Source: Calliopum simillimum
Taxonomy: Eukaryota; Arthropoda; Insecta; Diptera; Lauxaniidae
Reading direction: 5' to 3'
Assembly: GCA_951812925.1 (NCBI GenBank)
Contig: OX638368.1
Span: forward strand, 160,132,492 to 160,196,491
Length of the DNA: 64,000 nucleotides
Under the pieces are notes generated by a model. That model saw only the letters and a program-made list of their open reading frames with translations, was not told the origin of the DNA and did no database searches. Positions 1 through 12,871 of the stretch are shown piece by piece; position 1 is the stretch's first letter, and every line of letters starts with the position of its first letter. The translations under genes were made by a program, and so were the position numbers.

Positions 1-1670
1 TTTCAAAAGTCAATGTACCAAAATGTCCAAAGACACCCCAGTACATCGTCAGTAATATTTACTCTATTATAAATACCCAATTCGACTGTCGAGCAGGAAT
101 TATTTAAGCAGTAGATGACATAGTCATATTGAGAATCATAAACACAGAGAATAAACACATACGAAAATTTATTTTTTGATAAACAATCACAAATGAGCTT
201 GAATTAAGCAAAAAATGGGCTTTTTTTTGTTTTGATAAACAAGTACAAAATGGCATGCATTGAGTACAATTGGTCTTAATTATCAAAATTTATATTATGC
301 CTAAATTTGAGCTTGAATTGTGAACAAGTTGGGCGTATTTTAGGATGATTTTATGCTATATTGGGCTTAATTCTGAATATTTAATTTAAGAACGATTTGA
401 GCTAGATTTTAGAACATTTTTTTCTCTCCGTGTTAGAGTGGAGAAATTGCTATTTTTTCGTTATATTGGGGTTTTTAGGCTATTCGATCAAAGTTTTTAA
501 ATAAAAAATTTACTTTGAGGTTAAAATTTGATTAATTTGATACGAAATTAAAATCTAATAATTGGTTACAGATATATAAGCAAAATAAAATCCCTTGTCT
601 ACATTGTCACCTGTGGTTAAGTTATAGAAGCTTTAGTATTATCCATAATAATCTCTTTAGCGATACAAAACGACATAGTAGCTTAGGACCTATCCCTAAG
701 CTTGTATAACGCTCTAAAAATTTATAAAATTTAGGGCGGTGCCACATCCAGTTTACGATTCAGCGAAAGTTTTAAGTAAGTGATGCATAATCTCTGCATG
801 CATAATCACTCTCACGTGTGTTACATATGGATGTTGCCACTCCTACTACTTAATTACATTTCACCCACTTTTAGTGTTCAGAGGTAGGTACCATATAGTA
901 AGTAGAGCCCCTGTATTAAAATTCAGAATGATTACTTTTTGGTTCTCTTTTTATAGCCGTTGAAAATTTTGTCCTTCAATAGTTTGTACATTATATTGAT
1001 ATACCCTTCGTATTGATGCTTATCTATAGGCGTTATATCTCCAAAATTTTTGACAAAATCGTTTGAGCTGCTTACAAGCCAACTTGGACGTGATTGATAA
1101 AATATAGTAACATGTCAAATGTCATTCCGACATAAGGAATAGCACCTGAATTCAAGAGTTGCCATACCGCTCTTTCCAACTAAGCAAGTTCGAACTTCAA
1201 GAACCTCGCAACAAACACGTGAGCCCCGAATCGGGTCGGATCGCATGGTCAAGGTTAAAAGAGGTCATAACATAAATCTTAAAAACATTTTTAAAATAAG
1301 CATTTTATAATTTATTTCAGTCTTTACACGTGTTAATGTTTTCTTTTTTACATTGCTGTTACCTTTATTGGTTTTTTCTATTAAAAAAAAATATTTATGC
1401 AATTGTCATTGCAATGATGATTATGACATTCATTGATTTTACACTTTTCTTAGATGGCTTTTCTGCGGCATTTTGTAATACAAAAAATAAAAAAACAGCA
1501 ACAACAATACCTACAACATAAAACGTCTTCCGGGTGGAAAATTCCTCTATCACTCTTGAGTACAATGTTGCCGTTGTTATTATATGGCTTCATTTTTTGT
1601 CGTGGAACTCGGTTTATACATGTATGTATGTACTCTAATGTTAAACCTCATAGTTATGTTTTCATCATGT
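1..1670. other. no gene seen
   Basis: AT-rich DNA without supported open frames. The part around 1140-1260 is less AT-rich but shows no coding pattern I recognise. Confidence 0.5.
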
Positions 1671-2698
1671 ATACATACTAGGGATTCCAATTTTTGGACT
1701 TTTTGCGATCCCGGGATTTCGGGATCAGAAATTTTTGAATCCCGGGATCCCGGGATTTTTCGGGATTTGTATGAATTTTTTTCTTTCTAAATAAAGCAGA
1801 ATTTAGTATTAAAAATTCTTAATATTTTGTCTTATATACCCCTACTACACCCCTACAAAGATATTTTATTTAAAAAGTGTAAAAAATATTAAAGAACAAT
1901 TTCTTAAAACAGGTTCATTTCATTAAACAATTCTCGCCTTTTTTAAAAAACAAAAAATTCTAAAATACTTATTTACTTCAAAAACGAACATAAAGGTACA
2001 TTACAGCATTATATGCTTAGTTAAATGCATACATAAAATATCATACATATTTAATTATATAAAATAGTTTTAACAAATGTTGGACTTGAAAGGAATAACT
2101 TTTCTTTTAATCAGTTTTATTATTATTAAAATATGTTTTTAGGAAAATTAAAGCATTTATTGTTTTATCATCCAATTTATATCTTAATTTATTACATATC
2201 TGTGGACTTTTTACAAAACAACCTAAGTCGAGATATGACAATTCTCCAGGATTTTAGTCCTAAATAAAAAATTTAAATATGCTTCTATTGGTATAATCGC
2301 CATGTCTCTATGATTTCTTTTTCCAGAGATATAAGGGTGTCCCATAGTTCACGCAAGATTTGAAGTGTTATGAACCAAAAAAAATAATAATTTGACAGCT
2401 GATACTTTAAGTTTAGTAAAAATGTATGGAAAGACGAGATTCAATGCTGCATCAACGAAATTGAGCCACATTATTAAAAAATAGTTAATCAGTTTTTAGG
2501 CTTTCCTGAAAAGTTGCCATTTTCGATTTAGGTTGTTTTGTCAAAAGTCCACATAGATATAATCTCACACCAGGCATTGAAATAAGCTGCAGCAATGCCC
2601 TATTTCTGCAGAAATAACTTCAAATTTGCAGCAATAACTTCAGAATATTGTAAAAATTTAAAAAAATTTTAATAATAATGTTTAGCCAAATTCATTTT

Positions 2699-2966
2699 GA
2701 TACGTCCAACGTAAAAGTTGGTAACTCGAAAATCGTAGTTTTGAGTAATGAGCATTTTTATATTTTAACTTTTTTGTTTTTTTGTATGAAAACCTATATA
2801 AAATAAATTTAGGTCGTGACTTCAGAAACAGTGCCCAGGCCTTCAAACTTCAAGCTAGAGGTACCAAAATTTGACACAAGATGGAACCAAATGTGTAGAT
2901 TTCGAAAAACGCTGTCCCGTAAAAAGTTGGTAACTTGAGTTACCAACTTTTACGTTGGAGGTATCG
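2699..2966. repeat. MITE-like repeat (B), copy 1
   Basis: Inverted ends GATACGTCCAACGTAAAAG and the complement of TTTACGTTGGAGGTATC, each followed inward by GTTGGTAAC. A second copy is at 53221-53486 and shares most of its internal sequence. No open frame. Confidence 0.75.
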
Positions 2967-3959
2967 ATATTACTTTGTTTTTGAGTTAATCGTTAAAACT
3001 AAATACTCATTTTAGTTTGCATACAACCATTGTCTTAGTTGTCTAGCCTCCCAATCTGGGCTTAAATGTAGTACTCGGCAACTCTACTTTAAACATATTT
3101 TTACAAATGCAAAAAAGAAAATTTCACTATAAATTTTCAATTTTAAATAAAATCATTGCCATGATATCAGTTATTTACAATAGTATTCAACAAACACTTG
3201 AATAAGGCACTAAAAAAATTTTGAAAAAAATTGCAAATAACACTATGCAACAGCCAAATCTCCCAGTGAATGCCACTATTCATTTTATATGTAAAATGGG
3301 CTGCTGATTCTGAAAATTGCATTATTTTTTTCTTAATTTCGTGTTTTTTTCGAGATATCGGTCATTTTTGGTTTTCGGACCAAAAAAAAAGATAGTTCCA
3401 TTTAAATACAAGTATCTCAAGAACCAATGATTGTATTCAAACGTTTTATATGTCATATTAAAAGTAATTAAATTACCTACAAATGATATTCACATCACTT
3501 TTTGGTTGGTTTGTAAGTTTCGGCGAAATAAATTGATTCTAAAAAAAACATTTTTTTTTTCGAAAAAATTAACAAAAAATCAAAATCAACTGCAGATTTA
3601 TACAAGAAGAAATAACGTTTTTATAATTTTTTTTGTTTTTGTGTCATAGACTATATATTTGTGAAGAAAATAAGATTTTAAAAAATCGATGGGAAAATGC
3701 AAAAGTTGTATACAATTCATTGATAAATTACTAAAATGCGTTTTTGCCTATTTTTTTCGGTTTTTTTTAGTAAACTGTCGATAATTTGAAACTTTTTGTG
3801 AAACACATAACAAAATCCAAAAAATTCTTAAAGTTAGCGTTAAAACAAAATACCCGTGTCTCGTCGTTTTTCTCCAGCAAGTCAGATTTTTTTTTAATCG
3901 ATTTTTTAAGTTTTTTAATCCACTGTACATGAAAAAACAAAAATAACGCATTCTTGTGT

Positions 3960-4146
3960 TAAATCGATGCAAATAACTATATGATCCTTACATTTGAGGT
4001 GTATCATGTGTTCAGTGAACTTATGCAGGATATTACGAGGAATATTTGTAGAAAATTTTAACCCTCTAAGACCCTTACATGTGGGTCATTTTGACCCCCC
4101 CACATTTAGGTTAAAAGATTTACATGTGGGGGTTTTAGAGGTTTTA
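3960..4146. repeat. partial copy of the 35.8-kb foldback family plus a hairpin
   Basis: The stretch ATCCTTACATTTGAGGTGTA to about 4060 resembles 35893-35970 and, inverted, 36240-36295. It ends in a hairpin: CCTCTAAGACCC and ACATGTGGGTCA face their complements around 4120-4146. Confidence 0.5.
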
Positions 4147-4515
4147 AAGTGTTATTCACAACTAGATTTAATTTTTCTTTCAAGTTTTTTGCTGCGTTTA
4201 CATTAACTGTATGGCTATTGTCCTCAATTTGAGTTCTAAATCTAGAGAGAATAAGTTTTATCTCTACTTTAATGTGATTTTTCTGTCATTTAACAACAAA
4301 AAAACTTGCAAAAGAAATCCCGGGATTGGTAGCACTAATCCCGGGATTTTCGGGACTGCAAAAAGGCACGAATCCCGGGATCCCGGGATCCCGGGACTGA
4401 AATCCCTAATACATACATATATCAACAGTATAAAAAAAAAAATGGTTTTGTCAATGTATAAAATTTCATCAGGAAAGCACTCTTCAATAAAAAACTGCAT
4501 TTAAATATTCAACAC

Positions 4516-5167
4516 CAAGGGTGTCAGCGTTTTCAAATCACTGAGCCAAACGCATGCAGCGCAGTCAGCGTTGCTTTTACAACAACTTTAAATTCGAGTA
4601 ACAACAAACAAAAAAACAATTTTTTGTTGTTTTTTCATGCCTCGTTTACAACAACAATAATCAACAATTTTCAAAATTTCTAAGAACAAGAACGCACACA
4701 AAAATTAGGGGAACTCACGCGTTGATGCGCAATGCCCTTGCGTCGTTGTGAAAGTGCAATTTGCTAAAGTTTGATATGAGTAAAATAACAAAAATATTGC
4801 CGAAAATTTCGCACTATTTTTGCAATTTCTCAAGATGGAAATATTCACATTGATCGTTCAGGCGTTAGTGCGTAAAAGACTTGCATTTTCGCTACTGCGC
4901 ATCAACGCATTAATACCCATATTGTTTGTTGTTTTTGATGCGACGTAGTCTTTGTTGTTTTATGTTGGTTCGAGTTCGATTTTGTGTGTACGCGAAAAAA
5001 GCAACAAAAACGCGAAATTTTGACGAGCGCGAAAAAAAAAACAACAAAAATTATTTCTGTGAATGTTGTACAGAAATATTGATGTTGTTGGGATTGTTGT
5101 ACAGAAATATTGATGTTGTTGGGTCGAGCCAAAATTGGCTCACTTTTCTTCTACGCTGACACCCTTG
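4516..5167. mobile_element. hAT-like MITE, TIR CAAGGGTGTCAGCG, 8-bp TSD
   Basis: Left end CAAGGGTGTCAGCG and right end CGCTGACACCCTTG are perfect complements, flanked by TTCAACAC at 4508-4515 and 5168-5175. The 652-base body is non-coding, includes a direct repeat of about 34 bases (around 5060-5122) and inverted GCGTTGATGCGC/GCGCATCAACGC words at 4730-4742 and 4897-4908. Confidence 0.88.
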
Positions 5168-5175
5168 TTCAACAC

Positions 5176-7400
5176 TATGGATAAAATTTTATAATAAGAA
5201 TAAAAAAATCGACCAAAAACAGTGTATATCGGATCTATTTTATATCAAAATAAACTCTTTGTGTTTTCACTGTCCCTGTAGCAAAGGGCCTCTAAGAACA
5301 CCCCTTGCGTTACGCTACTGTTTATTATCATATAATATAAAATCCTAACAAATTGCAATCGCAACGTTTTTCTAAGCCAATAAACCGCATCCACAGACAA
5401 CTGTTATAGAAAATGAAAATTAATATCTTTCAGATATGATTACAAAATCAACATTGCAGCACATTCGAAGGGCCTTTCAAATGGAATGCATTGAAAATTT
5501 GTTTATTTTTTGTTGTTATTTTTTTTTTTTTTTCATTTATAATCAGCATTCATTTAAATAATGCCAACCATATTTATCTAAAGTTGTTGTAAAGATAGAT
5601 GGCTCCATCGATGCATCTCCAAGACAATGTAGCAAATACCCTAAAGATTTTTAATAACATATTTGAAATACTTGCTTTTTCTGTTTCGAGCCTTTTGGGG
5701 ACATGCATAAATTACATCAACCTTTCAAGTGGAGAGCGTCCATAATTTTCTTACGCTTCCTTCAAAAAAGCTAAAGTGGTTAGAAAATCAAAAAAGCTGG
5801 CCAAATTTCTGAAAATCGATAACAAGGGGTTTTTGATGATGCTGATTACGTATCCGAAATCCATTATTAAAAAGCAAAATAGCAGATCCACAAGGGTGGA
5901 CAAAAAATGCTAAACTTGAAAGCGAATTCAAAATGGTGGACTCAATACTGCTAAACTGCATCTATTACCACCAAAAACTGTATGGGAGGGTTTCTGATGT
6001 TGCTTACAACGAATTTGAAATCCATTTTTCGAAATACAAATGGTGAATCCACAATGACTAACCACTCAGTCCAAAATTACATTAGCCATGTTCACGATCC
6101 GGTGCAAAAGGTCTTGCATCATAGCATTTGTAAATAAGTGTTGAAAAATTTTGCTATACAATAACATAATATATAGGATTGAATTTGCATTTACATTTAC
6201 ATTTTCTATACTAAAAACCTATAGCATAAAAATATCATGTCTTTTTTTCAAATAAAAATTTTTTGTTTATGCTCTCGGTCTCTTTGCTCATACGATTTTC
6301 TCAGAGAAATACATTTTTTCGTAGCTTGCAATGTTTATACTTTTAATATTGCTCACAATCAAGTGGAAATGATTGCTGATTGGCGAGTTACGCACTTTTC
6401 CCTCATCCAAAAGGTTCTGGTTGATTAAAATCTGAGCTAAGGCTGGCGCCGCCATGAAAGGGAAAACCACATATATTAAAAGACACACATCTGTTAAAAG
6501 ACTTTTGTGTGGAGTTCGACTTGACGTTAATGGAAATGACTGCACTTGAGAAAATTATTTCTTGAATTTCAAGTCTTTCATAATTCAATTTTTAAGTGGA
6601 TTCGCCGCTATTTAAACGCGTGCAGCGAAGAAAACCGCTATATTTTAAAAATTTCATATTTTTTTGTGGTGTCTGTATTTAATTGATATATAAATAATAC
6701 TTCATTATGCCTACATAGCAATTTAATGTTAAATTTATTAACTTATTTGAATTACATATGTAAGTATACTTAGGCTTTACTTTATATGCTTACTGTGCTA
6801 TTGCATAAGGCTTATTACAAGTTTACAAGTAGTTGGCAAGTAATGCTTAAAACATTATCCTCGATACTTCATTTGTTGTTATTTTTCAACTACGGAAACA
6901 TTGCTGTCTTCAAGTTTGTTGACATTGCGACAAAAAGTGACTTCTTCAGTTTACAATTGATTTAAAAAAAAACTTTTCCTGGCAAAAGTAAAGGTGGATG
7001 CTGATTTGTATCTATTGTGTTTGTCAGCACCAACCAACTGTGCAATGAATTGCATTCTATTGCCTTTGAAATGCCTTTACGGCAGCATACAGGTTATTTA
7101 TGAATGTAACCAAGTGCTCATATTCGCTTATGTATTGTGTTTAGTATTTAAAAAAGACAATAATAATAAGTAGTCCATTCCACTGTCCTGCACTTTTCCA
7201 AATATTAATGTATACTCTGTAAGAAATAAGCATGTACACAGCAAAAAGTTTCAGGATAAAGTATAAACTTATTTATATTATTTATTTTTATAAACTTAAA
7301 TATGTATTCCAATTTTTTGATAAAATTTTTTTTATATAAAGTTATTCTAAACCAAACACGTTTAAATTCTCTAAATTTCATACCAAAACTGTATAATTCT
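5176..7400. other. no gene seen
   Basis: AT-rich, with a T-run at 5517-5534. I found no supported frame, RNA gene or bounded repeat. Confidence 0.45.
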
Positions 7401-7860
7401 AATACCAAATTCTGAACAACATTTGTTTAATATACAAATTTTTTACATCTTCACCATATCGATCAATGGTGTAGAGGTTTAACGAGTTTGTGATTTTATC
7501 ACACGGACGGTCGTAGGTTCGTATCCTCCCGCGGTAAATTTTTTTTTTTTTGCTTTATTTTTTTTATAATTTAAAATTAAATTTAATTTTTTTTATTCTT
7601 CTTTCTCTAATGTATTTAAATACTTTTGTTTAATTGAATTGAAACTGATTACACAATGATTCTATGTAAGGCTGTAGAAAGCATTCTAATATCAAATTCT
7701 GTTTGAATAACGTTTGCTTAATTTAAAAATTTTAAGCCTCTTCACCATATCGGTCAGTGGTGTAGCGGTCTAAGGTAAAGTAAAAGTAAGTAAAAATAAA
7801 ATGTTTCTATCCATCACACGGACAGTCGTAGGTTCGAATCCTCCCGCGGTCTTTTTTTTT
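7400..7860 (+). repeat. two tRNA-like (Pol III-type) repeats in tandem
   Basis: Two related units about 300 bases apart, at 7455-7550 and 7750-7860. Each has an A-box-like TGGTGTAGAGG or TGGTGTAGCGG, a B-box-like GGTTCGTATCC or GGTTCGAATCC, CCCGCGGT and a long T-run. The second fits the B-box consensus exactly. Neither folds to a full tRNA: no acceptor stem is visible and the second has an inserted A/G-rich middle. Flanking sequence is also related, so a larger unit was duplicated. They could be tRNA-derived SINE heads or decayed tRNA genes. Confidence 0.55.
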
Positions 7861-7921
7861 TTTTTGATTGAAATTGTAATAATACCTTATTTGTATAAAT
7901 TTTATACGAACAAGCATAAAC

Positions 7922-8371
7922 TAGTGATGAGCAAACCAAGACCAAGAACATAGCAGTCTTGGTCTTGGTCTTGTTCTTGCATATTGAGTCTTGGTCTTGC
8001 TCTTGGTTTTGATATTGAGTCTTGGTCTTGATCTTGCTCATAAAGTCTTGGTCTTGATCTTGAAAAAATTTTCATAGATATTGAGTATTCAAAACCATAT
8101 TTTTCCGAAGCTGTTGGATTTTTAAGATGCCCAAATTCAAATCGAGAGATGATTTTATCTTCAAAACGGGCGTGGAACAACTTTTAACTATAAATTAGCA
8201 AGACTGAAAAGCAGTCTTGGTCTTGCCAATTATCGTGAGCAAGAACAAGACCAAGACCATAGCAGTCTTGGTCTTGCAAAAATATCAGCATCTTGGTCTT
8301 GGTCTTGGTCTCGCAAAATTAGCAAGACCAAGAACAAGACGCAAGACCAAAACTAATTTTGCTCATCACTA
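7922..8371. mobile_element. hAT-like MITE filled with degenerate (CAAGAC)n, 8-bp TSD, copy 1
   Basis: Ends TAGTGATGAGCAAA and TTTGCTCATCACTA are exact complements; flanks are GCATAAAC at 7914-7921 and 8372-8379. The body is largely the hexamer CAAGAC/GTCTTG with substitutions, on both strands, around a unique core at 8070-8190. Copy 2 is at 23720-24041. Confidence 0.92.
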
Positions 8372-8379
8372 GCATAAAC

Positions 8380-9290
8380 GGTTTGTATACCAATTTGTAG
8401 CATAGATTTTATACCAAGTTTGGTGTGGATTTGTATTCATTCCAATTTGGTTTGAATTTTACACAAAAAAAATTATCATTTTATCTAGGTTTTGTTTGGG
8501 GTCGATAAACATTTTTCCCCTCTCCTGGCTAATAGGAATTTTTTAATAATTTTTATCCGACATTTTTGTAAATTAAAAAATTTTAAAAAATAGACATACT
8601 TTTACACAAGCCTTAAAATTTCTCAAGTACTTATGGATGAATCTACTCACGAGGGAATATTCCGCGGCTCACTTAATTATACATATTTTTTGTAACAATA
8701 TTTCATTAATTTGTAATCCAATCCAAACACCAAAATTGTTTCTAGTATGACACTGAAAATTAGATCGATCTCATCGATATTTCATACAAAAATTTAACTT
8801 TAAAGTGCCAAATCCTCAGTCTCCAGGCATGTGTCTTTTCCAAAATTAAAGTTTTAGTGGTGAATTAAACTCAATTTCAAATGTTCATAAGTACATTTTT
8901 CTCTAGAAATGAGATATGTAACCAATACTCTTTTGAAATTGATATTTTATTTTATTAAAAAATATGTTATTGAACTTTATCACTCGACTTTTACTTCAGC
9001 CTCCTGGCACATCAAAACATTTAAAAATTTTTATGAATTTGCGTATCTATCGAATTGGTGCTTTATTGATGCGAATGATCGAAGAAAGTTAACATAGAAT
9101 CGCATTCATTTGTCTCGAATAGTAGATATTTTAGTCGATACGCCGAGGTTTGTGTATGAAATTGTGTTGCGGCCAGTCAAATCCTCATATCACTGGCAAG
9201 TATTTATGCAAAAAATATATTTCGTATGAAATATTTAATGCATTTATAAGTTACAAGCCCATAGTATTTGAATATAGAAATCCATAATTT
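8380..9290. other. no gene seen
   Basis: AT-rich sequence with no supported frame or bounded repeat. Confidence 0.4.
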
Positions 9291-9291
9291 C

Positions 9292-10289
9292 GCAGACCAT
9301 ATTTTCTAAACTAATTTGAGGTCGCTGAGTCCGAAAATCGCATTTATTTTTTTTTTCCTAGGGGCCGTTCTCGAGATAATCGACCTTTTCAATTTTTGAG
9401 GTTATAGCTCCATTTTTTCGAACATATTTTGAGAAAACCAATTTCGATCGAATATGTTTTTACTGTATTATAGAGAAAAATTCCTAAACTTCCAACAGGT
9501 GTTCCAATATCTAAGATCCGATTCAAATTGGCTGAGTTATAGCAACGTAAAGTTCATTTTTATAGTAGTTTTTTACACTTTTTCGTGCTTAAGCCAAATT
9601 AAACACTGTTTTTTTGGTAGTAGCTTATACAAATATATATTTTTTTATATTTTAGTTCAATAGCGTATTTAATTGCAAATATCTGGAGTTCAATTTTAGC
9701 AAAATCGGATGATTTTTTAAAAAGTTATTAAGGTTTTAGTGAAATAAGACCATTTCAGTTTTCATAGAAAACACAAATTATTTTTTTAATTTTTGTTGAA
9801 AAAATTAATTTTTTCTATGAAAATCGAAATGGTCTTATTTCACTAAAACCTTAATAACTTTTTAAAAAATCATCCGATTTTGCTAAAATTGAACTCCAGA
9901 TATTTGCAATTAAATACGCTATTGAACTAAAATATAAAAAAATATATATTTGTATAAGCTACTACCAAAAAAACAGTGTTTAATTTGGCTTAAGCACGAA
10001 AAAGTGTAAAAAACTACTATAAAAATGAACTTTACGTTGCTATAACTCAGCCAATTTGAATCGGATCTTAGATATTGGAACACCTGTTGGAAGTTTAGGA
10101 ATTTTTCTCTATAATACAGTAAAAACATATTCGATCGAAATTGGTTTTCTCAAAATATGTTCGAAAAAATGGAGCTATAACCTCAAAAATTGAAAAGGTC
10201 GATTATCTCGAGAACGGCCCCTAGGAAAAAAAAATAAATGCAATTTTCGGGCTCAGCGACCTCAAATTAGTTTAGAAAATATGGTCTGC
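9292..10289. mobile_element. foldback element, about 480-bp arms
   Basis: GCAGACCATATTTTCTAAAC at the left is mirrored by its complement at the right end, and the arms match almost base for base to a centre near 9790. The translated arms give the same 69-residue string on opposite strands, which shows the palindrome and not a gene. No clear target duplication. Confidence 0.85.
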
Positions 10290-10690
10290 AAAATGTTACA
10301 TTTTGGCTGTTGTCTAGTGTTATTTTATGCCTTATGAAGTTTTTTCGTAAGATGCCTCGTTTTTCTCTACTACTGAAAAAGAGTTGCATTTTATTGTAAA
10401 TAACTTTTGAACCAATGGAGAGTGTCCACATATTTTTTTTTTTTTTTAATTTTCTCAAAGACGGAGAAGTTGCTTAATGTGTATGTACCTATTTGAAATA
10501 GGGATTTTCAATAACAAATGGAAAATTTTGGTACAAAAAAAAGATACCATTTTATTCCTTAGTCTATGCTAAATATCTTAGAAATAATTTTTTTTTTTTT
10601 TAAGCCTTTTTTTCATTTAATTTCTTAGGTGGCGCAATTGAGGAATTTTTGCCCAATTTTCGAATGACCTTACAGTCTATTAATTTTTTT
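10290..10690. repeat. partial copy of the 40.6-kb foldback family
   Basis: From TTATTTTATGCCTTATG to GGAATTTTTGCCCAATTTTC the sequence parallels the right arm of the element at 40622-43920 (about 43080-43500). Confidence 0.65.
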
Positions 10691-10776
10691 GAAAAAAAGG
10701 TAAAGTTCAGACAACAAAAAAAAAAGAAATAATGAACCATACAAGAACTGCAAAGTTCAAACAAAAAAAAAAAAAA

Positions 10777-12469
10777 AACTAGTAACCTTTGGCCTAGCCA
10801 AACATTTAATACCCTACACTGCAGTATTTCGACAATTTTGCTTACATGGAAGGTGCCACGCCTTTTTGTCCGAGTTCACCCAGATTTTTCTCAGAGCTTA
10901 CATTTTTAGCCCTTAGTGTTTGGGAGAAAGTCAGTTGGATTATCTCAAAAAACTCTTTCAGTATAGCATTTTCAAACTTTTGGTTATATGACAGGTGCCA
11001 CGGCCTCTTGTCCGAGTTTACCCAGTTTTAGCTCAGAGCGCGCAGTTATAGCTTTTAGTATTTGAGTGGAATTTAGTTGAATTATCTCAAAAAAACTCTT
11101 TCAGTATGGCATTTTTAAACTTTTGCTTGTATGGGAGGTGCCACGCCCTCTTGTCCGATTTCACTCTGTTTTTGCTGGGAGCTTGTGTTTACTATTAGTA
11201 TCTTAGTGAAATTTAGTTGGGTTATCTCAAAAAAACCTTTCAGTATAGCATTTTGAAACTTTTACTTGTATGGGAGGTGCCACGTCCTCTTGTCCGAATT
11301 CGCCTAGTTTTTGCTTAGACCTTGCGCTAGTACTTATGTGTATTTTGGTTGCATTGTCATTAAAAATACTCCTACAGTTGCATTTTGAATATATTTTTTG
11401 TATGGGCGGTAGGCGTGGTCGTTGACCAATTTCGCTTTTTTTCAATCCCTCGAGCTAACTTTGACCACGGAGGTAGAGTACCAAATATCATTGAATTATC
11501 TTGCTCAGTTTACTCAAAAAATGAATTTCCACGCACAGACAGCCAGCCAGCCAGACAGACGGACATGGCTATATCGACTCAAGAGTTGACGCTGATCAAG
11601 AATATATATACTTTTCCATACCTGCCACGTCTCCTTCTCTGCGTTACAAACGGAAGGACAAAGTGAATATTAGACTGACCCAAAAAAACTAAAGGTGTTC
11701 CGATCTTAGGTGCTCAGCACTCAAAATGTTCGGTAGGGTCTAGAAACTACGTATGTAAATTTTGGTAAAAACATATTGAGATTTAGCACTCGCGCAAGCT
11801 CGATAAGTAGCGCTGCCTTGACCGTACGAGAATGGGGTTGTTTCAGCCCGTGGAAATTGATAAAAAAGAATTGGAACAATTTTTTTTTTTTTCTGTCCTA
11901 TTTTATGTTTTCGAGGTCGCTGAAGACAATGGCATTGCCAGTTTTTGGAAAAGATTTCAAGATTTCAAGATATTTAAGATATCTTTCGAAAAAAAAAAAA
12001 ATTTGAGATTTTTGTTTGATTAAATTGCCATTAATCGTAGGAAAATTTTTTATTTTTTTTTCTCGGACACTAGTCTTGTAGCCTAGATTTAATCTAACAA
12101 AAATCTCAAATTTTTTTTTTTTTTCGAGAGATATCTTAAATATCTTGAAATCTTGGAATCTTTTCCAATAACTGGCAATGCCATTGTCTTCAGCGACCTC
12201 GAAAACATAAAGTAGGACAGAAAAAAAAATTGTTCCAATTCTTTTTTATCAATTTCCACGGGCTGAAACAACCCCATTCTCGTACGGTCAAGGCAGCGCT
12301 ACTTATCGAGCTTGCGCGAGTGCTAAATCTCAATATTTTTTTACCAAAATTTACATACGTAGTTTCTAGACCCTACCGAACATTTTGAGTGCTGAGCACC
12401 TAAGATCGGAACACCTTTAGTTTTTTGGGTCAGTCTAGTGAATATACCCTGGGTGTAGGGTATAAAAAA
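10777..12469 (+). repeat. repeat family A, copy 1 (interrupted)
   Basis: Begins AACTAGTAACCTTTGGCC and ends TATACCCTGGGTGTAGGGTA-taaaaa, where ATACCCT and AGGGTAT form a hairpin. Inside are about four tandem units of roughly 125 bases containing GGGAGGTGCCACGCC and CTTGTCCGA, then a tail with CAGCCAGCCAGACAGACGG. It is split by an insertion at 11671-12437. Related copies: 15940, 19764, 22743, 33240 (minus), 37303, 39820. Confidence 0.8.
11671..12437. mobile_element. near-perfect foldback element with 8-bp TSD, inside repeat A
   Basis: Ends TAGACTGACCC and GGGTCAGTCTA are flanked by GTGAATAT at 11663-11670 and 12438-12445; removing one copy restores the repeat-A tail. Arms 11671-12026 and about 12083-12437 are almost identical in inverse, leaving a loop of roughly 56 bases. 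Non-coding. Eight-base duplication suggests hAT- or P-type mobilisation. Confidence 0.92.
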
Positions 12470-12740
12470 CAAAAGCAGCGCACTTCGAACCGTGGTTTTA
12501 GCTATAAAATGTGATATAGTGGTTGAAAGTTCCGTTCAATAACTCTTCTTTCTCCGAGATATCATATCCTTAAAAGTCAACTTTGGCAATAAAATGTTTT
12601 TCTTTTACTTCCGAAAGAAACCTATAATTAATATCTGATAATATTTATTGTACGTGTACAGTTCATGGATTGATTTGTGAAGTGATTTGTTAAACCACAA
12701 ACTCATTTCCTATTCTTTTCATAAAAACAGAGGTACTCAA
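12470..12740. other. no gene seen
   Basis: AT-rich, with a short stretch (12500-12560) that resembles 33930-33990 and 55140-55210, so probably old repeat. Confidence 0.35.
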
Positions 12741-12871
12741 AAGCGGCCAAAAAAATAGCGTCCAAAAAATAGCGGCCAACAAAAAGGGGCCAAAAAATAG
12801 CGGCCAAATAAAAAAGGGGCCAAAAAAAAGGAAAAAAGAGGCCAAATGTGGAATCGTTGGATGTTATAGAC

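Larger units (their letters stand above)
1679..4408. mobile_element. hAT-like element with CCCGGGAT iterations, 8-bp TSD
   Basis: The ends are TAGGGATT and AATCCCTA, and the flanks are the identical 8-mer ATACATAC (1671-1678 and 4409-4416). Just inside each end, variants of atCCCGGGAt are iterated (1708-1768 and 4317-4398), as expected of subterminal transposase-binding repeats. Eight-base duplications are typical of hAT elements. No transposase frame is present. It carries two nested repeats (2699-2966 and 3960-4146). The flank is partly TACA-like, which slightly weakens the duplication evidence. Confidence 0.75.

Noticed and set aside
7440..7860. Functional tRNA genes
   Set aside because: Boxes fit but acceptor stems are absent and one copy has a long insertion.
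7902..8180. Frame rich in DQDS/RPR repeats
   Set aside because: Translation of the CAAGAC hexamers.
9454..10128. Identical 69-residue open frames on both strands
   Set aside because: They are the two arms of a palindrome; no protein features and heavy Phe/Tyr/Ser from A/T runs.
11832..12277. Matching frames starting MGLFQPVEIDKKELEQ on opposite strands
   Set aside because: Mirror images within the foldback 11671-12437, with poly-T derived Phe/Lys runs.
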